A DNA stretch of 64,000 nt from Clostridia bacterium (GCA_017501255.1 JAFVXE010000061.1:1-64000), one strand, 5' to 3'. Counted from the first letter of the stretch, positions 26,438 to 36,064 are shown. Notes: a model not told the origin generated them from the letters alone. Made by a program: numbers and translations.

Positions 26438-28529
26438 CCTGTTCACCTCCGGCTTTCTTCATACGGGCAATACGATTGGTAATGATGGCGGGCAGTTCCA
26501 CCTTGGGCGCATCGGGATGCAGCAGCCAGGTGGCGGCGCTGTGGGTTTCGCTGATCTTAAACATGGGGGGCTGCTGTTCAAAGTCGATCTTCATGGCGTA
26601 CTTGTTACGATCGGCAAAAGCATCGCCCACCGGGGGATAGATCATGTTGGGCGGGGTGCCGGGAATGGCATCCAGCTTTTCGGTGGTCTCCAAATCGGGC
26701 ATGGAGCTGAGCAGCGCCCAGGTGTAGGGATGGCGGGGATCGTAGAAAATATCATCGGCGGTGCCGTATTCAACAATCTTGCCAGCATACATCACAGCGA
26801 TATCATCTGCCATGTTGGCCACAACGCCAAGGTCGTGGGTGATGAAGATAACCGACAGGTTGCGCTCCGCCTTCAGCTTGTTGATCAGCTCCAGAATCTG
26901 TGCCTGAATGGTCACGTCCAAAGCGGTGGTGGGTTCGTCGCAGATGAGGATATCCGGGTTGGCGGCCAGGGCGATAGCGATAACGATACGCTGGCGCATA
27001 CCGCCGGAGAACTCAAAGGGATACTGATAGAAACGGGTGCGGGGCTCATGGATGCCCACTTCCTCCATCAGCTTGATGGCCTTTTCACGGGCCATGCCGG
27101 GGGTAATGTAGTGAACCGTCTCTGCACCACGCTGCTTGAGATAGGTTACGATACCGGCGGCACGCTGCTGGAAGTCCATCTGGCTGGCCGCTTCGACCGC
27201 AGCGGTGTAACGCTCATTCAGGCGATCCACCACTGTCAGGATATTGCCCCGAAGCATATCCACGCTATACACGTTCTTGGGAACAACCTTCCACTCCACG
27301 TGCTTGCCACGGGCCACCAGCGCTTCCCGCTTTTTGGTCTGCCTTGCGAAACGCTTCTCTTCCTTCACGTTGTTGGCCTGATAGGAGAAGAAACGGTCGA
27401 TGGCATCGCTCAGGCTGCTTTCAAACGCATAAGCAGCACTGTCCTTGATAATCTCCAGCCGGTCGATGGACTCCCGGATGGTAGAAGAGATTTCCTTGCA
27501 GCGCTTCTGGGCTTCTGCACGGGTGAAATCACCTTCGAAGAAGGTGCGCAGGGCAGGCAATTCTGCCAGTACATCCTTTTTCTTGGCAAGAGCACGGTTG
27601 AAGGAATACTCCACACCCTTGGTGGCGCTCTCCATGAACTCATTCATGAAATAGGGATCCTTCTGCTGGCTCACTTCCTCAACAAAGTCAGGCTTCTGCT
27701 GTTCTGCGATTTCCTTGAGCAGACTCTGCACCTTCCGCAGGTTTTCCACAGCATTTTCGGGGAGCTTCAGTTCAGCCCCCTTGGCCTGTACAGCCACTTC
27801 CAAGGCGGTAGCCAGGGCTGCATCCGCTTCGGTGAGTTCCTGTGCATAGGCAGCGGTCAGACGGTCATTCTTTACCTGCGTCATACGCTTCTGATAGTCC
27901 TTGACAGAGGCTACAGGATCGCAATTTTGTTTCTTGCCGGCAAGGAAAATCAGCTCGTCCATATCACCCACCAGCTCATTGGCGGCGTTGACGGAATCCG
28001 TGTAGTCCTTTTCCAGCTTGGTGGCTTCCACACAGATCTCGTCCAGCTGCTTGCAAAGGGCGTTTACCTTGGCCTCGCTGCCAGCGCCTTCGGCTGCGAT
28101 CATATTCCGCTTCAGCTCTGCAAGGGTCTGCTTGTAGACCTTCTTGGCTTCTGAGCGGTTGGTCTTGCTCTTGAGGAGCATAGCTTCGGTGATCTGCTTG
28201 CCGATCTTCACAATGGGGTTCAGCGAGGACAGGGGATCCTGAAAGATCATGGAGATCTTATCGCCACGGATCTTGTGCATCTCATCCTCGGAAATGCGCA
28301 GCAAATCCTTGCCATCATACAGGATCTCGCCGCCCTCCACAATGGAGTTGCCAGCCAGAATGCCAATAACAGCTTTGGAGGTTACCGATTTGCCGGAGCC
28401 GGACTCGCCAACGATGGCCAGCGTCTTGCCGCGCTCCAGATCAAAGGAAATATTCCGGACGGCTTTCAGCGTACCATTGGTGGTACGGAACGCAACCCGA
28501 AGGTTTTTTACTTCAAGAATCTTATCCAT
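26430..28529 (-). CDS. oppD: Oligopeptide ABC transporter ATP-binding protein (OppD type) with about 350-residue insertion
   Basis: Second ATPase of the peptide importer; 699 residues, about twice the normal 330-350. Walker A GESGSGKSV at 41-49, Q-loop ISMIFQDPLSSLNP at 92-105, signature EFSGGMRQR near 506-514, Walker B ILICDEPTTALD. The insertion spans about residues 125-475, inside the helical subdomain between Q-loop and signature. It is highly charged and helical with heptad-like stretches (KVYKQTLAELKRNM; REKAIKLMEEVG resumes the core). Every core motif needed for ATP hydrolysis is intact, so the frame is not a fusion error. Three bases separate it from oppC. Confidence 0.92.
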   Translation of the reverse strand: MDKILEVKNLRVAFRTTNGTLKAVRNISFDLERGKTLAIVGESGSGKSVTSKAVIGILAGNSIVEGGEILYDGKDLLRISEDEMHKIRGDKISMIFQDPLSSLNPIVKIGKQITEAMLLKSKTNRSEAKKVYKQTLAELKRNMIAAEGAGSEAKVNALCKQLDEICVEATKLEKDYTDSVNAANELVGDMDELIFLAGKKQNCDPVASVKDYQKRMTQVKNDRLTAAYAQELTEADAALATALEVAVQAKGAELKLPENAVENLRKVQSLLKEIAEQQKPDFVEEVSQQKDPYFMNEFMESATKGVEYSFNRALAKKKDVLAELPALRTFFEGDFTRAEAQKRCKEISSTIRESIDRLEIIKDSAAYAFESSLSDAIDRFFSYQANNVKEEKRFARQTKKREALVARGKHVEWKVVPKNVYSVDMLRGNILTVVDRLNERYTAAVEAASQMDFQQRAAGIVTYLKQRGAETVHYITPGMAREKAIKLMEEVGIHEPRTRFYQYPFEFSGGMRQRIVIAIALAANPDILICDEPTTALDVTIQAQILELINKLKAERNLSVIFITHDLGVVANMADDIAVMYAGKIVEYGTADDIFYDPRHPYTWALLSSMPDLETTEKLDAIPGTPPNMIYPPVGDAFADRNKYAMKIDFEQQPPMFKISETHSAATWLLHPDAPKVELPAIITNRIARMKKAGGEQDA

Positions 28530-28532
28530 CTA

Positions 28533-30110
28533 TCATTCCTCCACACCGCGCAGCGAGGGATTGAACGCATCGCGCAAACCATTGCCAAACAGGTTGAAGC
28601 TGATCATCAGCAGGGAGATGACCACCGCAGGGCAGATCATCAGGTGGGGGTAGTTGGTCCAGATGCTGCTGGCATCGGACAGCAAGGTACCCAGCGAAGT
28701 GGTACCGGCGCTGCCCAGCTTCACGATGCCCAGATAGCTGAGCATACTTTCCTGGAAGATAACGCTGGGGATAACCAGCGCGCTGGAAGTGATGATGGTA
28801 CCCAGGGAGTTGGGGAAGATATGCTTCCAGATCAGGCGGCTGTCCTTTGCGCCCAGAGTGCGGGCCGCCATCACGTACTCCTGATTCTTAAAGCGGTAGA
28901 ACTGAGTACGAACACGGCTGGAGGTACCGATCCAGCCAGTAAGCACGAAGGCGAACAGCAGGCTGGGGATAGGTCCGATCCGATTGGACAGGTGAATCTG
29001 GAACAGCGTGGCGGTGACGATGAAGGGAATACCGGAGAGAATTTCCGCAATACGCTGCATAATGATATCCGTGGTGCCGCCATAGAAACCTTCCACAGCG
29101 CCATAGAGAGCGCCGATGAGGAAGTTGATGACGGATACAAACACAGCCACCAACAGGCTCAGCTTGATACCGCCGGCCAGACGCAGCGCAAGGTCGTAGC
29201 CCTGACTGTCGGTGCCCAGAATGTAGTTGGGCTCGAAGCCGTTCTTATACTGATAGTAGTTATAGTACAGCACACGGACCTTGTACTGGGCTGTTGCCAG
29301 CGTACCGCCGCCGGTCATTTCAAAGAACTTGGCCGTGCCGTCCTCGTTGCGCTTGTAGTTGTCTTCCAGCACCATGCCGGGTTCGTAATGGATTTCCTTG
29401 TCCTTGCCGCTGCCCTTGGTATATACAGGCTGATTCTTCTTGGCCTTGTACCAGTTGTTGGCGTCAGCAGGATCCATGTTGTACTTGTTGTCCTCAATGA
29501 GGGGATAGAGCACCTTCTTGCCGGTCGCATTTTCCCAGTCAACGATCTTCTGGTATTCGGACTGCTCGATGCTCAGATAGAGGAAGCCGGTTTCCAGATA
29601 AGCGTCGATCCGACCGTCAGGATAGGTAATATCGACGTTCTTGCCGCGCTTTTTCTCAATGCCTTCGCCAATATTCAATACAGGCTGATATTCGCTGGCC
29701 ATGCCCTCTTCCAGCGTCACATCGCCGGTACCATCCACGTCTTCGGCAGCCATGCCGATGGCGATTGCTTTGATCAGGCTCTTTTCTGAGAAGGTACGAT
29801 CCACGCCGCCATCAGCAATGCCGAACTGGCGCAGCGCAGTGTGACGGGGCGCCTTCTTGGCATAGTAGGCATCCATGAAGCGGCTGTCGTACCGGGTATT
29901 GAACACCGGCATCAGGAACGCAAACAGCACGATGGCAATGATCACAATGGCAGCCACAACGGAAGCCTTGTTCTTGCGGAAACGGATCCAGGCATCCTTG
30001 AAATAGCCAATGGGCTTATCCTCGAACTTTTTGTCCGCAATACGCTCGCCATGGTTGACGAACTCAAACATTTCCTTGGGGATCTGAATATTCTGCATAT
30101 TTTCAGCCAT
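28533..30110 (-). CDS. oppC: Oligopeptide ABC transporter permease (OppC type) with large extracytoplasmic loop
   Basis: Permease of 525 residues; OppC is usually about 300. An N-terminal cytoplasmic tail leads into TM1 (VVAAIVIIAIVLFAFLMPVF). Next come about 210 extra residues that should face outward, then the conserved core from LGTDSQGYDLALRLAGGIKL, with the EAA loop MAARTLGAKDSRLIWKHIFP. The inserted loop is polar and rich in acidic residues and tyrosine (NKYNMDPADANNWYKAKKNQ). The ATG at 30110 (GGGGAGAAG upstream) is chosen over a longer, non-protein-like start. One base separates it from oppB. Confidence 0.9.
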   Translation of the reverse strand: MAENMQNIQIPKEMFEFVNHGERIADKKFEDKPIGYFKDAWIRFRKNKASVVAAIVIIAIVLFAFLMPVFNTRYDSRFMDAYYAKKAPRHTALRQFGIADGGVDRTFSEKSLIKAIAIGMAAEDVDGTGDVTLEEGMASEYQPVLNIGEGIEKKRGKNVDITYPDGRIDAYLETGFLYLSIEQSEYQKIVDWENATGKKVLYPLIEDNKYNMDPADANNWYKAKKNQPVYTKGSGKDKEIHYEPGMVLEDNYKRNEDGTAKFFEMTGGGTLATAQYKVRVLYYNYYQYKNGFEPNYILGTDSQGYDLALRLAGGIKLSLLVAVFVSVINFLIGALYGAVEGFYGGTTDIIMQRIAEILSGIPFIVTATLFQIHLSNRIGPIPSLLFAFVLTGWIGTSSRVRTQFYRFKNQEYVMAARTLGAKDSRLIWKHIFPNSLGTIITSSALVIPSVIFQESMLSYLGIVKLGSAGTTSLGTLLSDASSIWTNYPHLMICPAVVISLLMISFNLFGNGLRDAFNPSLRGVEE

Positions 30111-30111
30111 A

Positions 30112-31071
30112 TTACTTCTCCCCCATTCTGATTCTCGGATCGATGAAGCCGTAGCTGATGTCCACCACAATACCAGCCAGCAGGCCAACAAAGGTGTAGA
30201 AAACGGAGTCCATCATGAAAACATCGTAGTCCAGCAGGTTGATGGACTTAATATAGAGCTGACCAACGCCAGGCACGGAGAAAATCTCCTCGATGATCAT
30301 GGAGCCGCCCAGAATGCCGATAAAGCTGGAAATAATCATGGGCAGGATGGGTACCATGGCGTTTTTCAGGGCGTGGCGGGTGGTGGCCTGCGCCTTGCTC
30401 AAGCCCTTGGTGCGAGCCAAGAGCATATAGTCGGAAGTGAGGGTTTCGGTCAGTTCGGCACGGGTAAAACGGCACAGACCCGCAATTTCACCGAAACTCA
30501 GCGCCAAAACAGGCGCGATCATACTGTGGAACATTTTCCACGTCAGCCAGGAACCGCCGCCATCGGCCAGGGAATAGACCTGCAAAGGCAGCCAGCCCAG
30601 CTTGAAGTACAGGAAATACTGCACCAGAAATGCGTATACATACGAGGGAATGGAAACAAACAGGATGACCATCGTGGAGATGACGGAGTCCTGCCATTTA
30701 TTCTTTTTGATGGCTGCGTAAATACCCAGAGCGATACCGATCGGGATGGAGAACAGCAGCGAATACAGGTTGACCAGCACTGTGGGCAGCAGCTTATCCA
30801 CCAGCACGCTCAGCGCAGGCTGACGGAAAGCGATGTACCACGAAGTACCAAAGTCGCCCTTGGTGAAGATATTCTTCAGATAAATCCAGTATTGGGTGAG
30901 GAGCGGTTCCTCATAGCCCAGCGCCTTGAAGCGCTCGGCAATAGCCTGTGCCTGCACCTTATCGGTGGGCATCTCGCGGGGAAGAATGCGGATGAGCATG
31001 AAGCAGATGGTGGTAATCACAAACAATGTGAAGAACATCAACAGCACACGCTTGATGATATACTTGGTCAA
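30112..31071 (-). CDS. oppB: Oligopeptide ABC transporter permease (OppB type)
   Basis: Permease of about 319 residues and normal length, with six transmembrane helices; the first reads LLMFFTLFVITTICFMLIRI followed by the family segment LPREMPTDKVQAQ. The EAA loop is LLARTKGLSKAQATTRHALKNA. The start is probably TTG at 31071, eight bases after AAGGAGA; the frame upstream shows no permease-like sequence. It is the only component of this transporter without an obvious enlargement. Confidence 0.92.
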   Translation of the reverse strand: MTKYIIKRVLLMFFTLFVITTICFMLIRILPREMPTDKVQAQAIAERFKALGYEEPLLTQYWIYLKNIFTKGDFGTSWYIAFRQPALSVLVDKLLPTVLVNLYSLLFSIPIGIALGIYAAIKKNKWQDSVISTMVILFVSIPSYVYAFLVQYFLYFKLGWLPLQVYSLADGGGSWLTWKMFHSMIAPVLALSFGEIAGLCRFTRAELTETLTSDYMLLARTKGLSKAQATTRHALKNAMVPILPMIISSFIGILGGSMIIEEIFSVPGVGQLYIKSINLLDYDVFMMDSVFYTFVGLLAGIVVDISYGFIDPRIRMGEK

Positions 31072-31218
31072 ACCAATCGTCTCCTTTTCCGGCTGTCTGC
31101 ATGAATAGCCATATTTGATCTGATGCCGGGGACCCTGCCGAACCACTGCTTGCAGCGCAGGAGCGTGCCAGCATCAGCAGAAAAGGTGGCTGAACTGCAT
31201 TTGCGTAGACAGCCGGGA

Positions 31219-31257
31219 GAAGGGGAACAGGGAGGTTGTGCCTCCCCGTTCCCCTTC
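31219..31257 (-). repeat. Stable hairpin between the SBP gene and oppB
   Basis: Seventeen-base inverted repeat with one A-C mismatch (31219-31235 with 31241-31257) and a five-base loop. No thymine run follows on the minus strand. Such hairpins often protect the 3' end of the binding-protein message and lower downstream expression. Confidence 0.65.
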
Positions 31258-31297
31258 ATTAAATCAATCTGGAGTTTCGGGGCAAATGCCCGACCGA

Positions 31298-33769
31298 TTA
31301 TTCGTAGCTCAGGGTGCCGCCTTCGGAGGCAACGTACTCAGCCCACTCAGCATCGGTGTAGTTGTAGCTCATCAGTTCCAGACCGCCGAAGCCGTACATG
31401 ATGTTGTAGTCTTCGGTGTAGTAGCTGCACTGATAGGACAGCATGGAGGGCAGGGTGGTGCCGGCCAGGGGGATACGGTAGAACTTCTTGAGGTAGAGTT
31501 CTTCCATCTGGGCGGTAACCTGCAGCTTGGTCTCGAAGTCAGCAGCGGCATAGCGGCCAGAGCCGATCAGAGCGCCGGACCAATCCTTCCAGGACATTTC
31601 AACGTCTTCGCCGTTCACATTCAGGGTCAGCATTTCGGCAGCGGGATCCCAGCAGCCAGCTTCGTTGATTTCGTACTGGTCGGTATCGCAGTAAACCTGC
31701 ATATTGCGGAAGGGATAGAAGGCAGCGCCGCCCCAGGCACCGTAACCGATGGCGTATTCACCAGCGGGCACGTCGCCGTAACGGTCGGTGATGTTGCCGA
31801 TGGCTTCCAGAGTGATGGTGCCGAAGCCGGCCTCGGAAGCGGCAGCATTGATGTACTTGTTCATCAGCTCCAGCTGCTTGTTGTCAGCGGAGGTCAGAGC
31901 GCCCTTGGCCCAGCCGATGCGGACATGGATGGGTTCGCCGGACACGTACAGACCATCGGCAACCAGCTGATCGTGGGCCTTCTTCATCAGTTCCTTGGCC
32001 TCGGTCAGGTTGTAGCCGTTGATGGACAGGTAAGCATCACGCAGGGTGGCATAGGGAGTGCCCTCGCCGTACTCAACGCCGTACAGGTTGCAGACAGCCT
32101 GCATAGCGGGCTCGGAGTTACGGTAGGAGGAGGTGGGATCGTTGTAAACATCGTAGAAGTACAGGTTGTTCATGAGAGCGAAAGCGGGCTTGTAGCCTTC
32201 GGTCGCAGTCACGTACTCAGCACGGTCGATGGCAAGGCTGAAGGCCTTACGGAAGTCGATGTTGCTCAGCACAACGCTGTTCTGGTTGCCCTTGGACTCG
32301 TCCATAGTCTTCAGAGCTTCAACGCCAGTGTTGAAGAAGAAGGACATGGTGTAGGTCTCGTCAACCTTGTACATCTGATCGGAGGAAGCATAGGTAGCCA
32401 GATCGTCAGCCAGGGGAGTCCACTCGGTGAGTTCGCCCTTGAGGAAGGCCTGCTTCATGGCGGCTTCGTCCATCACGTCGATCACGACGCTGGTGGTCTG
32501 ATAGGCGGGCTGATACTCGCCATCAACCAGGAAGTTGGTGGTGGAGGTCAGGGTGCCGTCTTCGTTCTTGGTCCAGCCGTACCAGTTCTCGTTCTGGGTG
32601 AAAACCATCTGCTTGTCGGCCTGCAGAGACTCGATCTTGTAGGGGCCGTAGGACATGGTGGTCTCCATGGAAGTACCATAGTTGGTGGTCTTCAGGGTAC
32701 CGGTGGTATCGAAACCGGCGGTGTAGAGGGGCTCGTACACCAGCCAGGTGCTGGTCAGAGAGGTGAGGAAGTAGTTGATGTCGATGTAGGTGGCATTGAC
32801 GTAGCGGATGGTGTAATCATCCACCTTGTAGCAGCCCACCACGTCGAAATCCACCACGGGATAATCCTTGGTGTAGACGAAGTAGTTGGGAGCGCAGCTC
32901 TCATCCTCGCCCCAGTCCGCCACGGCGGTGATGGTAGCGATGATGTTGGCCAGAGCTTCGTCGTTCAGGCGGACGCGGCCGTTTTCATCGGCAGCGGCAA
33001 CCAGAGCGTTGTAGCCGTCCATGCCGAAGTAAGCTTCGCCATAAGCGCCCACATAGTCAGCCAGAGCGTTGCCGCCCAGCCAGCCCATAGCATCGGTGGT
33101 GGCAACATACACCTTGGCACCGTCAGCGGTGTTGTAGAAGCCCTCTTCGTCCTTAACGAGAGCATCCATGGTGTACACAGCAGTGCCGCCGGAGGGGTTG
33201 TTGTCCAGATAAGCAGTGGAGCCACTGTAGTAGTAGGCTTCGCCGCCGGCCACAGCGCTCTCACCAGCATAGTACAGGTTGGCGCGGTAGTTCTTCATTT
33301 CGGGATCCAGCAGGTACTTCATGGAAGTAATGTAGCTGTCCGCATTGATGGGGGTGCCGTCTTCCCACTTGGCGTCGGGATTCAGGGCGATTTCATAAAC
33401 GTAGCCGGCTTCGGTGGTCTCCAGAGTGGTGCCATCCATCAGGGTTACGTTGTACTTGGTCAGGTCATCCAGATGGTCCTTGGTCACGTCGGTGACGGAG
33501 GTAGCCATCTTGTACACCCACTGGTACACGCCGTTCTCGGAATCGAGAATGGACATGGTAACGAAGGGAGTGCTCAGATAGTTGTCGAGGATGGATTGAT
33601 CGGCGTTGGTTTCCCAGGTATGGGGGTTCCAGTTGTTGCCCAGAGCGGTGGTAGCGGTGCGGTAGGTATAGGTATCCACGGCGGCTTCTTCGGCGAAGCT
33701 GACGGCCATGCCCATCACCATGCACACAACCAGCAGCAGGCTGGCAACGGTCTTGAGCCAATTGCGCAT
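31298..33769 (-). CDS. Oligopeptide-binding protein of the ABC transporter (SBP family 5), enlarged
   Basis: Extracytoplasmic substrate-binding protein; 823 residues against the usual 530-600. A signal peptide (WLKTVASLLLVVCMVMGMAVSFA) is followed by an acidic mature protein. Family-5 features include YVYEIALNPDAKWEDGTPIN and NIDFRKAFSLAIDRAEYVTA. The only cysteine in the signal region follows Val-Val, which does not fit a lipobox, so lipid anchoring is not supported. The extra length lies mainly in the first half (about residues 165-310). It is the first gene of the opp operon and is separated from oppB by a hairpin. GGAGG precedes the ATG. Confidence 0.93.
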   Translation of the reverse strand: MRNWLKTVASLLLVVCMVMGMAVSFAEEAAVDTYTYRTATTALGNNWNPHTWETNADQSILDNYLSTPFVTMSILDSENGVYQWVYKMATSVTDVTKDHLDDLTKYNVTLMDGTTLETTEAGYVYEIALNPDAKWEDGTPINADSYITSMKYLLDPEMKNYRANLYYAGESAVAGGEAYYYSGSTAYLDNNPSGGTAVYTMDALVKDEEGFYNTADGAKVYVATTDAMGWLGGNALADYVGAYGEAYFGMDGYNALVAAADENGRVRLNDEALANIIATITAVADWGEDESCAPNYFVYTKDYPVVDFDVVGCYKVDDYTIRYVNATYIDINYFLTSLTSTWLVYEPLYTAGFDTTGTLKTTNYGTSMETTMSYGPYKIESLQADKQMVFTQNENWYGWTKNEDGTLTSTTNFLVDGEYQPAYQTTSVVIDVMDEAAMKQAFLKGELTEWTPLADDLATYASSDQMYKVDETYTMSFFFNTGVEALKTMDESKGNQNSVVLSNIDFRKAFSLAIDRAEYVTATEGYKPAFALMNNLYFYDVYNDPTSSYRNSEPAMQAVCNLYGVEYGEGTPYATLRDAYLSINGYNLTEAKELMKKAHDQLVADGLYVSGEPIHVRIGWAKGALTSADNKQLELMNKYINAAASEAGFGTITLEAIGNITDRYGDVPAGEYAIGYGAWGGAAFYPFRNMQVYCDTDQYEINEAGCWDPAAEMLTLNVNGEDVEMSWKDWSGALIGSGRYAAADFETKLQVTAQMEELYLKKFYRIPLAGTTLPSMLSYQCSYYTEDYNIMYGFGGLELMSYNYTDAEWAEYVASEGGTLSYE

Positions 33770-33904
33770 TGTAATGTTTCCTCCTTTTATTTCTTAGGGG
33801 CTACCATATACGACTGTCGTGATTTGATATTGGTACGGCCCGAGTGATTCATTGCCCAAACCGCCCGAACATCCAAAAGCAGACTGCCGCACATTGGTTC
33901 AATT

Positions 33905-33933
33905 ATTTTAGCATACCTTCATTGTATTTTCAA
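33905..33933 (-). promoter_or_regulatory. Promoter of the opp operon
   Basis: Minus strand TTGAAA (33933-33928), 17-base spacer, TAAAAT (33910-33905). The leader before the binding-protein gene would be about 130 bases. Confidence 0.7.
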
Positions 33934-34075
33934 GAGGGGCAACGTTTGCGCAGTGTTGATGGCCAGTTCGCTCAAACAGGCTTGAATCTTGTATTTATGT
34001 TGCATTTGTTGCTAAATATCATGCAAAATTGATAAAGAAGAAATATTCTGTCACATTTTAAGATGAATGCTTTCG

Positions 34076-34104
34076 TTGCGAAAAATACCCCATCGTGCTA
34101 TACT
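34076..34104 (+). promoter_or_regulatory. Promoter of the ABC exporter gene
   Basis: TTGCGA (34076-34081), 17-base spacer and TATACT (34099-34104), 64 bases before the gene start. Confidence 0.65.
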
Positions 34105-34168
34105 GCAAAGGACAGAATGCAACAAGGTTTGATACAATCCAACACTGCAATACGAAAGGGTGAACCCA

Positions 34169-36013
34169 ATGGCACGAATGAATGGCCCCCTGGGGCCCCG
34201 GGGCTTCCTGACCGATGAAGAAAAAGCCAATCTGCCCAAGGTTACCGGTTCTCTGATCAAGCGAATCCTTGGCTACCTGACCCCCTACTGGGCCCGTTTC
34301 CTGATGGTTTTCGGCACCATCCTGATTTCCTCTGTGCTTGGCCTTCTGCCCAGCATCATCACCGGCCGCATTGTTGACCAGGCGCTGGTTGGCGAAAACA
34401 TGAAGCTGCTGATCAAGCTGCTGCTGGCGGCCCTGATCACCACTTTTGCCTCTCAGGGCGTGTCTCTTTTGACCACCTACCTGAACGCATGGATCTCTCA
34501 GCATATCATTTTTGATATGAAAAACCAGATGTACCGCCATCTGCAACAAATGAGCCATGCCTTTTTCACCAGCGAGCGTCAGGGCGACATCATCACCCGC
34601 ATGAACACGGACGTCAGCGGCGTTTCCAGCGTGATTTCCGGCACCCTGAGCAGCATTCTCAGCAATGTGACCACTGTGGCCACCACGCTGATTGCCCTGT
34701 TCGGTATGAATTGGAAAATGGCCATCGTGGGTATCTGTGTAATTCCTTTGCTGATTCTGCCCACCCGCTCCGCAGGCCGCACCCGCTGGAAACTGCTCAG
34801 CGAAAGTCAGGCCAAGAACGATGAGATGAACCAGCTGATCAACGAGACCCTCAGCGTCAGCGGCAGTATGCTGACCAAGCTGTTCACCCGGGAGGAAACC
34901 GAATACGAGAAATTCCAGAAGGTGAACGGTGAAGTAACCAAACTGGCGCTGAAAGAACAGCTCAGCGGCCGCTGGTTCTTCATGCTGATGGGCATCTTCA
35001 CCCAGATTGGCCCGTTGCTGATCTACTTTGCCGGCGGCTATCTGATCATCCGCAAGATCGACCCCTCGCTGACGGTGGGTACCATCACTGCCATGGTGGC
35101 GCTGGTGAACCGGCTGTACCGTCCCGTGGAATCCCTTTTGAACATTCAGGTGGACTTCACCCGCAGTCTGGCACTGTTTACCCGTATTTTCGACTACTTT
35201 GACCGGAAGATCGATATCCAGTCCCCGGAAGATGCGGTGAAACCCAATGTGGACGGCGGAAAGATCATCTTCGACCATGTGCGCTTCGGCTATCTGCCGG
35301 ATCAGGAATTGCTGCATGACATCCATTTCACCGTGGAGCCCGGCGAAATGGTAGCCATCGTTGGCCCCTCCGGCAGCGGCAAGAGCACCATCATCAACTT
35401 CATTCCCCGCCTGTACGATGTATGGGGCGGCTCGGTATCCATTGCCGGGGTGGATGTGCGCAAGTATGATCTGACATATCTGCGCAGCCAGATCGGCGTG
35501 GTATCGCAGGATACCTACCTGTTCAACGGCACCATCCGGGAAAACCTGCTCTATGCCAAGGCCGATGCCACCGAAGAAGAGCTGATCGAAGCCTGTAGGG
35601 CTGCCTCCATTCACGATTTCATTGCCTCTCAGCCTGAAGGCTACGATACCCCCGTTGGCAACCGGGGTCTCAAGCTGTCGGGCGGCGAAAAGCAGCGCAT
35701 CTCCATCGCCCGTGTGATTCTGAAAGATCCCAAGATCCTCATTCTGGACGAGGCCACTTCTGCGCTGGACTCCATTTCTGAAAGCGCCATTCAGGACGCT
35801 CTGGAAACCGTTATGAAGGATCGCACCAGCATTGTCATCGCTCACCGGCTGTCCACCATCATGGCAGCGGATAAGATCCTGGCGCTGAAGGACGGCGTCA
35901 TTGCCGAAAGCGGCAAGCATGAGGATCTGCTGGAGAAGGACGGCGTGTACAAGCAGCTGTTCGATACCCAGTTTGGGAAGATGCTGGAAGCGCTGGAAGG
36001 CGTGGAAGACTGA
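34169..36013 (+). CDS. ABC exporter, fused permease and ATPase
   Basis: A 614-residue half-transporter that would work as a homodimer or with another half. Six transmembrane helices occupy about residues 35-330 (FLMVFGTILISSVLGLLPSI is the first). The ATPase domain has Walker A VGPSGSGKST, signature LKLSGGEKQR and Walker B ILILDEATSALD with the catalytic glutamate. The substrate is unknown (lipid, peptide or drug). The start ATG has GAAAGGG upstream; a GTG three codons earlier is possible. It precedes the short-chain dehydrogenase gene by 51 bases. Confidence 0.93.
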   Translation: MARMNGPLGPRGFLTDEEKANLPKVTGSLIKRILGYLTPYWARFLMVFGTILISSVLGLLPSIITGRIVDQALVGENMKLLIKLLLAALITTFASQGVSLLTTYLNAWISQHIIFDMKNQMYRHLQQMSHAFFTSERQGDIITRMNTDVSGVSSVISGTLSSILSNVTTVATTLIALFGMNWKMAIVGICVIPLLILPTRSAGRTRWKLLSESQAKNDEMNQLINETLSVSGSMLTKLFTREETEYEKFQKVNGEVTKLALKEQLSGRWFFMLMGIFTQIGPLLIYFAGGYLIIRKIDPSLTVGTITAMVALVNRLYRPVESLLNIQVDFTRSLALFTRIFDYFDRKIDIQSPEDAVKPNVDGGKIIFDHVRFGYLPDQELLHDIHFTVEPGEMVAIVGPSGSGKSTIINFIPRLYDVWGGSVSIAGVDVRKYDLTYLRSQIGVVSQDTYLFNGTIRENLLYAKADATEEELIEACRAASIHDFIASQPEGYDTPVGNRGLKLSGGEKQRISIARVILKDPKILILDEATSALDSISESAIQDALETVMKDRTSIVIAHRLSTIMAADKILALKDGVIAESGKHEDLLEKDGVYKQLFDTQFGKMLEALEGVED

Positions 36014-36064
36014 TTTCCAGCCAATTTCCATGTTTGAACTTGATTCATAAAGGAGGAAGAAACC

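Larger units (their letters stand above)
33770..34168. other. Intergenic region with divergent promoters
   Basis: This 399-base AT-richer stretch holds no gene. It contains the opp promoter on the minus strand, a promoter for the exporter on the plus strand, and between them an inverted repeat TTGCAT (34000-34005) / ATGCAA (34021-34026) of unknown role. Confidence 0.7.

Noticed and set aside
31238..33847. 869-codon open frame opposite the peptide-binding protein
   Set aside because: Antisense shadow: low-complexity H, G and V-rich translation, no ribosome site, and it covers a complete family-5 binding protein.
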